NCBI GenBank assembly: GCA_947489585.1
Contig: CANLEE010000013.1
Span: 62,001 to 126,000 of the forward strand
Source of the DNA: an uncultured Psychroserpens sp.
GTDB taxonomy: Bacteria; Bacteroidota; Bacteroidia; Flavobacteriales; Flavobacteriaceae
DNA: 64,000 nt
Reading direction: 5' to 3'
The notes under the pieces are model-generated. The model was not told the DNA's origin. It did no database searches and was given only the letters and a program-made list of their open reading frames with translations. Shown piece by piece: positions 25,457 to 32,657 of this stretch. The position numbers were made by a program, and so were the translations under genes. How positions within the stretch are numbered: position 1 is the stretch's first letter; the number at the start of each line of letters is the position of its first letter.

Positions 25457-26188
25457 ATGCATATAATCAAACTTGATGCCATCGACTCTACTAATTCGTT
25501 TTTAAGACAATTGAGTAGTAATAAAATAGTAGATGATTATACTGTTATAGTGGCCAAATCTCAGACAAAAGGTCGTGGTCAAATGGGAACTGAATGGCAT
25601 TCTCAACCTGGTAAAAACCTGATGGCTAGTGTATTTATTGATGTTTCTTTTTTAAAAATTGAAAGCAGCTTTTATATAAGTATGATGATGTCTTTAGCAA
25701 TTTCTAAGGTATTAAAAGACTTGCAAATTAAAAATGTAAAAGTGAAATGGCCTAACGACATTTTGGCAGACCAGAAAAAGATTTCAGGTATTTTGATTGA
25801 AAATGTCATAAAAAACAACCAATTACAAGCAACAATTATTGGTTTCGGACTTAATGTAAATCAAGTATATTTTGAGAATTTACCTTTAGCAACATCAATG
25901 CATATTGTCTCTGGGCAAACGTATCATCTCGATGAAGTTTTAAAATGCATTATAGTGCAATTACGTTTATATACTGAAATTTTAAAGACTGGAAACTTTC
26001 AGCTAATAAAAGAGATGTATGAATCTGAATTATTCAGAAAAAATAAACCTTCAACATTTGAAGATGTTGAAGGTGTCTTATTTTCTGGTTTTATAAAAGG
26101 CGTTTCAAATTCAGGACATCTACAAGTGTTGATTGAAGATGATATCCTTAAAGAATTTGATTTAAAAGAAGTTAAACTTCTCTATTAA
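25457..26188 (+). CDS. birA: Biotin--[acetyl-CoA-carboxylase] ligase
   Basis: Attaches biotin to the carboxyl-carrier protein. The 243-residue single-function form lacks the N-terminal DNA-binding domain of E. coli BirA, so it is an enzyme only. Motifs: IDSTNSFLRQL, the biotin-binding loop KGRGQMGTEWHSQPGKNLMAS (core GRGQMGTEWHS), VKWPNDIL, KISGILIE and GFGLNVNQ. A short C-terminal SH3-like domain follows. It converges with the SRPBCC gene, overlapping by 4 bases at the ends. Confidence 0.95.
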   Translation: MHIIKLDAIDSTNSFLRQLSSNKIVDDYTVIVAKSQTKGRGQMGTEWHSQPGKNLMASVFIDVSFLKIESSFYISMMMSLAISKVLKDLQIKNVKVKWPNDILADQKKISGILIENVIKNNQLQATIIGFGLNVNQVYFENLPLATSMHIVSGQTYHLDEVLKCIIVQLRLYTEILKTGNFQLIKEMYESELFRKNKPSTFEDVEGVLFSGFIKGVSNSGHLQVLIEDDILKEFDLKEVKLLY

Positions 26189-26580
26189 ACACTTGCGGGC
26201 ATATTACCTACTAAAGTTTCAATAAACTTACTAATTGGGCCTTTGATCATCATTGCCATCATCGCATTGAATTCGCCTTCAAAAATGAGTTCAACTTCGC
26301 TTTTATTTTCAGCAAGCTCAGTAATGTTTCCAGTTAATGAAAAATCCAATTTCCCACCTGCTGCTCCTAAAACAATTTTATTTGGCGCAATTGCTTCTTT
26401 CTTTTTTAATACAATCTCTGGCATTCCTTTAAGCGCAAATAAAAACTTATCTTCTTCTAAAACTTCAAACTTGCTAATATTTTCTGGCATTAGCTTTTCA
26501 AAGTTTTTGACATCAGATAAAAAATCAAAAGTCTCTTGAGCTGATTTATCTATAGTTGTTTTTGGTGATTCTAATTTCAT
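26185..26580 (-). CDS. SRPBCC (START-like) family protein
   Basis: A 131-residue small cytoplasmic protein, taking the ATG at 26580 (MKLESPKTTIDKSAQETFDFL) over one 24 bases upstream because the motif of this family begins there. The pattern ETFDFLSDVKNFEKLMPENI and a run of beta strands ending in an amphipathic helix is that of the Bet v1-like fold, which binds hydrophobic ligands. No catalytic residues stand out. It lies 31 bases after pyrE on the same strand, so it is probably transcribed with it. Confidence 0.75.
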   Translation of the reverse strand: MKLESPKTTIDKSAQETFDFLSDVKNFEKLMPENISKFEVLEEDKFLFALKGMPEIVLKKKEAIAPNKIVLGAAGGKLDFSLTGNITELAENKSEVELIFEGEFNAMMAMMIKGPISKFIETLVGNMPASV

Positions 26581-26611
26581 GTGTGTTATTTTATAATTTA
26601 ACAAGCTTTAA

Positions 26612-27256
26612 TCAAATAGCGTTCCATTCGCTAGGATTGGCATTCCATAATGCCAAAACTTCTTGTTCTTTTATGTTTATGTATTTGGTGTCTAAGGCTT
26701 GTTCTAGGAGATTCTCATAATTACTCAAGGTATGAAGATTCACATTTGCTGTTTTAAAGTTTTGGTTTGCAACTTCAAATCCGTAAGAAAAAATAGCAAC
26801 CATACCTTTGACATTGACATTAGCTTTTTCTAAGGCCTTCACGGCATTTAAGCTACTCTTTCCAGTACTAATTAAATCTTCAACTACGACCACATTTTGT
26901 CCTGACTCTACAAAACCTTCAATTTGATTTTGTCTCCCATGAGATTTTGCTTCTGGTCTTACATAAATAAATGGAAGCCCTAAATATTCAGCGACTAGCA
27001 TTCCAATTCCAATTGCACCTGTTGCAACACCAGCAATAACATCCACTTTTCCGTAATGTGCTTCTATGTGTTTTGCCATAGTTTCACGAATGTAGTTACG
27101 TATTGGCGGAAACGATAGTACAATTCTGTTATCGCAATAGATTGGCGATTTCCATCCAGAAGCCCATGTGAAAGGGGCTTTAGGCTGAAGTTTTATAGCA
27201 TTAATTTGTAGTAAAACTTCGGCTGTTTGTTTAGCAGTTTCTTTATCAAAAATCAT
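26612..27256 (-). CDS. pyrE: Orotate phosphoribosyltransferase
   Basis: Joins orotate and PRPP to give OMP in pyrimidine synthesis. The 214-residue protein has PFTWASGWKSPIYCDNR (orotate site), VIAGVATGAIGIGMLVAEYLGLPFIYVRPEAK, cited by GVATGAIGIG and YVRPEAK, the loop Lys/His region SHGRQNQIEG, and the PRPP motif VVVVEDLISTGKS. Length is standard. A -7 box ends only 5 bases before the ATG, so the message is predicted to be leaderless or nearly so. A Nudix gene diverges from it. Confidence 0.97.
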   Translation of the reverse strand: MIFDKETAKQTAEVLLQINAIKLQPKAPFTWASGWKSPIYCDNRIVLSFPPIRNYIRETMAKHIEAHYGKVDVIAGVATGAIGIGMLVAEYLGLPFIYVRPEAKSHGRQNQIEGFVESGQNVVVVEDLISTGKSSLNAVKALEKANVNVKGMVAIFSYGFEVANQNFKTANVNLHTLSNYENLLEQALDTKYINIKEQEVLALWNANPSEWNAI

Positions 27257-27260
27257 GTTG

Positions 27261-27268
27261 CAAAACTA
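27261..27268 (-). promoter_or_regulatory. -7 box of pyrE, near-leaderless
   Basis: On the minus strand TAGTTTTG, a perfect TAnnTTTG; only 4 bases lie between it and the ATG at 27256. Transcription should start at or very near the start codon. Confidence 0.5.
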
Positions 27269-27380
27269 AGCTTTTTTGATAAAAAGAATTTCAGATTTTA
27301 AAATAAAATTAATTTTAAAAACAATGGTCATTTGTATAAAAATGATATTTTTACTTTTTCAAAACCTACCAATACAACAC

Positions 27381-27962
27381 ATGTATCAAATTTTTGTAAA
27401 TGATAAGCCCATTGTTTTAACTACGAAGGTTGAGCAAGAACATGGTTTTAAAAATTACTTGCTCTCTAAAGTAAATATTGGTAAAGTTATTAAAGAGCTC
27501 AATACGACGTCTTTAAAATCTGTGCGACTTATTGGTGATAAAGATGAAAAGTTAATAAAGAAATTTTTAAAGTTGTTGCCTAATGTCGTTGCTGGAGGCG
27601 GAAAGGTTTATAATCAGGATGATAATGTGCTTTTTATTTATAGAAATGATAAATGGGATTTACCAAAAGGTAAGACAGAAGGGAAAGAAACCATTGAAAC
27701 AACAGCTATTCGCGAAGTAGAGGAAGAGACAGGCGTTACAGGTTTAGAAATTACAAAACCTCTTCAAACGACGTATCATATTTTTAAACGCAATGGAAAG
27801 CATAAGATTAAAGTGACCTATTGGTTTGAAATGAAAACAACTTTTGACGGAAGACTTTATCCGCAAGAAAACGAAGGTATCACTAAAGTAGCATGGTTAA
27901 CTCATGAAGAAAGTCAAAAAGCTTTAGAGAATAGTTATGCTAATATTAGAGCATTGGTTTAG
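27381..27962 (+). CDS. Nudix hydrolase
   Basis: A 193-residue protein from the ATG at 27381 (MYQIFVNDKP); earlier in-frame starts would add 35 hydrophobic, unlikely residues. The Nudix box is complete at about residues 97-119: G97 followed by E103 and REVEEETGV, matching Gx5Ex7REUxEExGU. An N-terminal domain of about 80 residues precedes it, with IFVNDKPIVL typical of a flavobacterial group that often sits next to pyrE. Nudix enzymes cleave nucleoside diphosphates linked to another group; the substrate here is unknown. It ends one base before the convergent beta-lactamase gene. Confidence 0.9.
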   Translation: MYQIFVNDKPIVLTTKVEQEHGFKNYLLSKVNIGKVIKELNTTSLKSVRLIGDKDEKLIKKFLKLLPNVVAGGGKVYNQDDNVLFIYRNDKWDLPKGKTEGKETIETTAIREVEEETGVTGLEITKPLQTTYHIFKRNGKHKIKVTYWFEMKTTFDGRLYPQENEGITKVAWLTHEESQKALENSYANIRALV

Positions 27963-28700
27963 TTAGTGATTATTAAATAATTGAATTGTGTAATCTAATA
28001 ATTCCGTTCCACCAAACGTACCATGCCCAGGAATGACAAATTTAAGTTTAGGATATGTGCTTTTTATGTTTTCAACTGATTTTGACCATTCAGATGTGTT
28101 TGCATCACCCAAATAACCTTGACTAGAATTAAGTGATTTAATGAGGCAACCACCAAATAGCGCTTGTTCCTTTTGAATATATCCTATAACGTTGTCAGAC
28201 GTATGGCCTTCACCAAAATATTTTGCAATAACAGGTGTGTTTCCAATTTTAATTTCTATGCTATCAATAAAACTATTTTTAGGTAAAACATCAATTTCGT
28301 TTTGTTTTGCTAATACTATTGTTGAGTTGTTAGCGTAAGATTGTATTCCATTTTCATGAAATTCAGATAAACCTCCAAGACAATCTTCATGAAAATGAGT
28401 AGTGACTATTGCTTTAATTTCTTTTTTATTGTTTTGCTCAATCCACTCAATTAATTCCTTTGTAGCATTATTGTTTGTAGGTGTATCAAAAACTATAGCT
28501 TCATCATTATCAAAATATATCATACCATTGCAGGGTACATTACCATAATCGTCAGTTTTTAGATAAGAAATATGTACAAAAAGATTAGAATTTATCTTTT
28601 GTATTTTTAACGATTCTGAGTCGTATGACCAATCGTTTTTTGGAGCATCGTTACAGCTTAATAAGACACAAATACTAAATAAAGCATATATGTTTTTCAT
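27963..28700 (-). CDS. Subclass B1 metallo-beta-lactamase, lipoprotein
   Basis: A 245-residue two-zinc hydrolase with the full B1 ligand set: H102-F-H104-E-D106, H166 in GEGHTSDN, C185 in FGGCLIKS and H226 in IPGHG. K188 (three after the Cys) and N201 in GYLGDAN are at the places of the substrate-binding Lys and Asn of B1 enzymes. The Cys ligand separates it from glyoxalase-type and B3 relatives. The N-terminus ends in a lipobox (LLSC, C16), so it should be membrane-anchored, as in NDM-type enzymes. Beta-lactam hydrolysis is likely from motifs but spectrum is unknown. It ends tail to tail with the Nudix gene. Confidence 0.85.
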   Translation of the reverse strand: MKNIYALFSICVLLSCNDAPKNDWSYDSESLKIQKINSNLFVHISYLKTDDYGNVPCNGMIYFDNDEAIVFDTPTNNNATKELIEWIEQNNKKEIKAIVTTHFHEDCLGGLSEFHENGIQSYANNSTIVLAKQNEIDVLPKNSFIDSIEIKIGNTPVIAKYFGEGHTSDNVIGYIQKEQALFGGCLIKSLNSSQGYLGDANTSEWSKSVENIKSTYPKLKFVIPGHGTFGGTELLDYTIQLFNNH

Positions 28701-28770
28701 AATTTTGTGAGTTAATTTTTTGATTCGCTTACATGATTTCTAAGTCTTTAAAAGTAGGCATTAGACTAAT

Positions 28771-30504
28771 CTATTCTATGCGATATACCGGATATTGCAA
28801 ATGTGCTTTTTCGTAGTGTTCACTTTGCTTATGCAACCAATCTAATTGGGCATACCAGTTATTAGCAAAATCTTCATCAAATGTTTTTTTAAGGTTAAAA
28901 TCGATTTGCAATTTAGGATGACGTATTAATAATTCTTGCGCTTTATCTTCCCATACATATGGAGAAAACCCTTCTTTTTGCTGTAAAATAGTATCAAAAA
29001 AGTTCCAGCTAAAAAATGAATCTGGCGCTTGAGGCTCTAAAGTTTCTAGTAGATATCTAAAGCCATCTTGGTCTGTATGTATTAAATAATCTCCTTTTGA
29101 GAATGTGATTTGTGTTTCTGAAACATCTAGCTCAACATTATAATGAGGGTAGTGACCTTCATAAGCTTGTTGCCTTGTATCGTACTTTTTAATGCGATAC
29201 GATTGAACTGTTAGTGTGGTGTCTTTTTCAAAAGCTGTCATCTCAACAGCATTCAATTTTAAACGATCAATAACGTTCCACCAACCTTGAGGAATTACAT
29301 AGGCTTTTGGAATTGTAACTTCTAAAGTTGAAGACATGTAATTTTTATAGGTCACGGGTTTAGTAAAGGGTTGTGTTCTGTCATACTTTAGGCGTTGTGT
29401 TCCAGTTAATTTGCTTTCTACCATATGGCCTTCATAACCCTTAAATTGTAATGTAGATGTTTTGGTTGTATCAATTGCCCATTGAATAGGATATGTTTTT
29501 TTCTTCTGAAGCTCTGCCAGTGCATTTTTACGTAATTCTGAAATGTGCTCACCTTCCGTTTCGATAATCTCAATCATGCTTTTCATAAGTTCATATGTGC
29601 CTTCTACACGCTGCTTGTAGGGTTTTAGCATGTGCGTTTCTACCATCATACCTAAAGTGTTCCATAGTGTAGTATAGCCTGTAGAGTATCGAGGCGAATC
29701 CATAAACTGATTAAAGCCTTGTTCAGGTGTTCTGTTAAAAACATTCACGTAAGGTGTGATATCCCAATCCTTTTCTGATAGTTTTTGTTCTAACTGAGGC
29801 ATCATTTTGGTATGCAAAAAATCACCTAGTTGGCCGCCTAATTTATTATGCTGTGTAAACAAATGGGTTAATATATATTGGTAATCGGCACCATTACTAA
29901 CATGATTATCGATAAAGACGTCTGGTTGAACTAAATGAAATATTTGTGCAAAGGTTCTTGCATTTTTTGTATCAGATTTTATAAAGTCTCTATTCAAATC
30001 AAAGTTGCGTGCATTACCTCTAAATCCATATGATTCTGGACCGTTTTGATTGGTCCTTGTTGTTGTATTTCGGTTTAAACTTCCACCAACATTGTATATA
30101 GGAATCGTTACTAAAACCGTTGATTTAGGCATTTCTATTTCCCCTTGAACCACATCACGAAAGAGCATCATTGTGGCATCAATGCCATCAGACTCTCCTG
30201 GGTGAATACCATTATTTATTAGAAGAATACGCTTGTCTTTCTTTACTTCGGAAATATTAAAATTTGCATCTGAATTTAGCGTCACCATATGCAATGGTTT
30301 TCCAGAATCGGTTTCGCCGATGGCTTTAATTGAAATCTCTTCATAACGTTTAGCTAAATTCTCATAAAATAAAATGGTCTCATCATAAGTAGCAGTTTGC
30401 ATGCCATTTGATGTTTCAAATTTAGTTGAGAAGTCATAGTTGAGTTTATCATTTTCCGAAGAACAAGACATCAAAATAAGAAAAAGGAGTGCTAGTTTTT
30501 TCAT
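28771..30504 (-). CDS. M14-family zinc carboxypeptidase, lipoprotein
   Basis: A 577-residue exported peptidase, using the ATG at 30504 (MKKLALLFLILMSCSS); the longer frame start is less likely because it would place 8 polar residues before the lipoprotein signal. Zinc ligands are seen in NNGIHPGESDG (His and Glu) and in DNHVSNGADYQY (His). The catalytic Glu is probably in GMMVETHML. A C-terminal region of about 250 residues with beta-rich character follows the M14 domain. It probably trims peptides at the cell envelope. Its -7 box is 75 bases upstream. Confidence 0.85.
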   Translation of the reverse strand: MKKLALLFLILMSCSSENDKLNYDFSTKFETSNGMQTATYDETILFYENLAKRYEEISIKAIGETDSGKPLHMVTLNSDANFNISEVKKDKRILLINNGIHPGESDGIDATMMLFRDVVQGEIEMPKSTVLVTIPIYNVGGSLNRNTTTRTNQNGPESYGFRGNARNFDLNRDFIKSDTKNARTFAQIFHLVQPDVFIDNHVSNGADYQYILTHLFTQHNKLGGQLGDFLHTKMMPQLEQKLSEKDWDITPYVNVFNRTPEQGFNQFMDSPRYSTGYTTLWNTLGMMVETHMLKPYKQRVEGTYELMKSMIEIIETEGEHISELRKNALAELQKKKTYPIQWAIDTTKTSTLQFKGYEGHMVESKLTGTQRLKYDRTQPFTKPVTYKNYMSSTLEVTIPKAYVIPQGWWNVIDRLKLNAVEMTAFEKDTTLTVQSYRIKKYDTRQQAYEGHYPHYNVELDVSETQITFSKGDYLIHTDQDGFRYLLETLEPQAPDSFFSWNFFDTILQQKEGFSPYVWEDKAQELLIRHPKLQIDFNLKKTFDEDFANNWYAQLDWLHKQSEHYEKAHLQYPVYRIE

Positions 30505-30578
30505 AGCGGAATGCGTATTGGTTGGCAAATTGTTAATATCGTTGTTTATTTCTTTCTGTTAGAAAAGTAATAATAATT

Positions 30579-30586
30579 CAAAGTTA
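30579..30586 (-). promoter_or_regulatory. -7 box toward the M14 peptidase
   Basis: On the minus strand TAACTTTG, perfect TAnnTTTG. It lies 3 bases from an opposite-facing -7 box for the STAS-like gene. Confidence 0.4.
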
Positions 30587-30589
30587 ATC

Positions 30590-30597
30590 TAAATTTG
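30590..30597 (+). promoter_or_regulatory. -7 box of the STAS-like gene
   Basis: TAAATTTG, perfect TAnnTTTG, 26 bases before the ATG at 30624. No TTG at the expected -33 distance. Confidence 0.45.
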
Positions 30598-30623
30598 ATT
30601 TATCCCTTTAAACTAATAGCTAA

Positions 30624-31013
30624 ATGAAAGTTTTTATTTTACCCTTCGGAAAAATTAAGATATTAAAATCTAATATAGCCGAAGTTATTATCAATGATGG
30701 TGTCGTTATTGATTCAGAAATGGTCACGACGTACCGCAACCTATTGCAATCCCACCTAGAAACACCTTTTTCATTATTAATTAATAAAGAGCATGGGTAT
30801 TCTTATACATTTGATGCACAAGTTGCTATGGGCGAATTTAGCAATGTTATTGCTTTTAGAGCCGTAGTAGTCTATAGTCAAAGTGCAGAAATGGCCACTC
30901 AAATTGTTATGGATATCAATAAGCATAACAATTGGAATATTAAAATTTTCAGAGAGCGTCAAGAGGCTTTAGATTGGTTATTAATAAATCAAAATAATAA
31001 AAGTGCGATGTAG
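30624..31013 (+). CDS. Small STAS/SpoIIAA-like protein, function unknown
   Basis: A 129-residue cytoplasmic protein. The alternating strand/helix layout (AEVIINDGVVIDSEMV, FSLLINKEHGYSYTFDA, IAFRAVVVYSQSAEMATQIV) resembles STAS/SpoIIAA-like domains, including a central helix after 'SAEMAT'. I do not recognise a defined family, and there is no adjacent anti-sigma kinase. It is followed by ctlX after 47 bases that hold nested inverted repeats, so the two may be separate units. Confidence 0.55.
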   Translation: MKVFILPFGKIKILKSNIAEVIINDGVVIDSEMVTTYRNLLQSHLETPFSLLINKEHGYSYTFDAQVAMGEFSNVIAFRAVVVYSQSAEMATQIVMDINKHNNWNIKIFRERQEALDWLLINQNNKSAM

Positions 31014-31049
31014 ATTCTACATTAAAATTTTCTAATTTTGTAGCACTTT
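31000..31049 (+). repeat. Nested inverted repeats between the STAS-like gene and ctlX
   Basis: AAAGTGC (31000-31006) pairs with GCACTTT (31043-31049). Inside lies the short palindrome TGTAGA-T-TCTACA (31009-31021), which covers the stop codon of the upstream gene. The plus-strand -7 box of ctlX is within the loop. It may be a terminator of low efficiency (AT-rich 3' side ATTTT) or an operator. Confidence 0.4.
31033..31040 (+). promoter_or_regulatory. -7 box of ctlX
   Basis: TAATTTTG, perfect TAnnTTTG, 20 bases before the ATG at 31061. Confidence 0.45.
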
Positions 31050-31060
31050 AATTTTAAGCA

Positions 31061-31993
31061 ATGTCGCAAACTACAAACACTATTTTGATGATTCGCCCTG
31101 TGAACTTCAGAATGAATGAAGAAACAGCTGTCAATAACTATTTTCAGGAAGATTTAAATTTAAAAAAGGCTGAAATTAATGCTAAGGCTCAAGAAGAATT
31201 TGATGCTTTTGTTGAAAAACTAAGGGCTTTTGGTGTCAACGTTATTGTTGAGAATGATGATATATCCCTAGATACTCCAGATTCAATTTTTCCAAATAAC
31301 TGGGTGAGTTTTCATAGAAACGGAAATGTTGTATTATATCCAATGTTTGCTGAAAACCGTAGACGTGAGCGACGTGAAGCTATTTTAATTCGGTTAGAAG
31401 AAGAAGGGTTTAAAATTGAGAACATCATTGATTATACAAGTGCTGAAGAAGAAGGTCTCTATTTAGAAGGTACAGGAAGTTTGCTTTTAGATCGTATCAA
31501 CTCAAAAGTCTATTGTGCATTATCTGCTCGTGCTGATGAAGACTTGGTGATAGAGTTTTGTGAAGACTTTGAGTGTACACCAGTTATTTTTACAGCTAAT
31601 CAATCCGTTGAAGGGAAACGCTTACCAATATATCATACCAATGTTATGATGTGTTTGGCTGAACAATTTGCAGTCATTTGTTTAGACACAATTGATGATA
31701 AGAAAGAGCGCAAAAATGTGATTAAACACTTAAAAGAAGACGGAAAAGAAATCATAGATATTTCTGAAAGTCAAATGCATAAATTTGCTGGAAATATGCT
31801 TCAAGTACAAAACGATGATGGCCAACGTTATTTGGTTATGAGCAAAGCTGCTCATGAGAGTCTCACACCAAAGCAGGTGGCTAATATTGAAAAATTTTGT
31901 CCAATTATATCGAGTTCACTTGAGACCATTGAAACTTGTGGAGGCGGAAGTGCTCGTTGTATGATGGCAGAAGTTTTTCTTCCTAAGTCTTAG
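31061..31993 (+). CDS. ctlX: CtlX-type citrulline utilisation hydrolase (amidinotransferase fold)
   Basis: A 310-residue guanidine-modifying-superfamily protein distinct from the DDAH-like enzyme at 12.9 kb. The start MIRPVNFRMNEETAVNNYFQ region (core MIRPVNF) is the hallmark of CtlX proteins. Catalytic positions are D74/N79 in DSIFPNNWVSFH, E136-G-T-G-S, H192 in YHTNVMM and C300 in GGGSARCMMAEVFLP. The name comes from citrulline use, but no citrulline operon is seen here. Cytoplasmic. The gene converges with the CpeT-like gene, overlapping by 4 bases. Confidence 0.85.
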   Translation: MSQTTNTILMIRPVNFRMNEETAVNNYFQEDLNLKKAEINAKAQEEFDAFVEKLRAFGVNVIVENDDISLDTPDSIFPNNWVSFHRNGNVVLYPMFAENRRRERREAILIRLEEEGFKIENIIDYTSAEEEGLYLEGTGSLLLDRINSKVYCALSARADEDLVIEFCEDFECTPVIFTANQSVEGKRLPIYHTNVMMCLAEQFAVICLDTIDDKKERKNVIKHLKEDGKEIIDISESQMHKFAGNMLQVQNDDGQRYLVMSKAAHESLTPKQVANIEKFCPIISSSLETIETCGGGSARCMMAEVFLPKS

Positions 31994-32622
31994 TCTATTT
32001 TGTTAAAAATATAACCGCCTTTTTCGGCTCCCCAAATATGCTCATCTTTAGCATCAAAGCCTCTATCCCAAGAGATGATTTTGTCTTCTAATATTTCAAC
32101 TTCACTAGTAGCATAAGATGCACCATATAATGTGCTTTCACAAGTCTTTTCTCCTGTTTCACCTTTGTAGTAATTAGGTTCTATACGCTTTAATATTACT
32201 TCACAGCCTTCTTTTTTTGTGACCTTTTCCATAGCAAGCATATCAAAATCTTTTGGCGTTTTCCACTTGCCAATCCATAGTGAATCATGTTCTATGGTAT
32301 AAATAGCTGAGCTATACATACTATCGTTTAATTGCGTAACCTCATAGATGCGCTGTCTATAAGGATTGCTTTGTCTAGCATTAAGTGCTTGCTCTACATA
32401 TAAAAAGTTGCCCTTATCTTTCCAGATAGGATACATATGAAGCGAAATATTAAAATAGGTAGAATCAACTTGAGATTGTACTTCAGAATTAAAAGAACCT
32501 TGCATTAAAGCAAATAACTCTGGTAAGTGATTAGGTTTAGTGTCTTCTTGGTTTTTTTGCTTGTCGTCTTTGCAACTTAATAAAGTGATTGCTATAAATG
32601 CTATTAGGAAGTGTCTAATCAT
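31990..32622 (-). CDS. CpcT/CpeT-like lipoprotein
   Basis: A 210-residue lipoprotein (lipobox LLSC, Cys at residue 17). The mature part matches the CpcT/CpeT chromophore lyase family: ELFALMQGSFNSEVQSQVDSTYFNISLHMYPIW region (core MQGSFNSEVQSQ and ISLHMYPIW), FLYVEQAL, and PYRQRIYEV. In cyanobacteria these attach phycobilins to phycobiliproteins. Flavobacteria have no phycobilisomes, so a bilin- or lipid-binding role with another partner is more likely. It is followed upstream by the histidine kinase gene 35 bases away on the same strand. Confidence 0.85.
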   Translation of the reverse strand: MIRHFLIAFIAITLLSCKDDKQKNQEDTKPNHLPELFALMQGSFNSEVQSQVDSTYFNISLHMYPIWKDKGNFLYVEQALNARQSNPYRQRIYEVTQLNDSMYSSAIYTIEHDSLWIGKWKTPKDFDMLAMEKVTKKEGCEVILKRIEPNYYKGETGEKTCESTLYGASYATSEVEILEDKIISWDRGFDAKDEHIWGAEKGGYIFNKID

Positions 32623-32657
32623 GATTGGTTTCTTTTTCGAAAGATACCAAAAAATAT

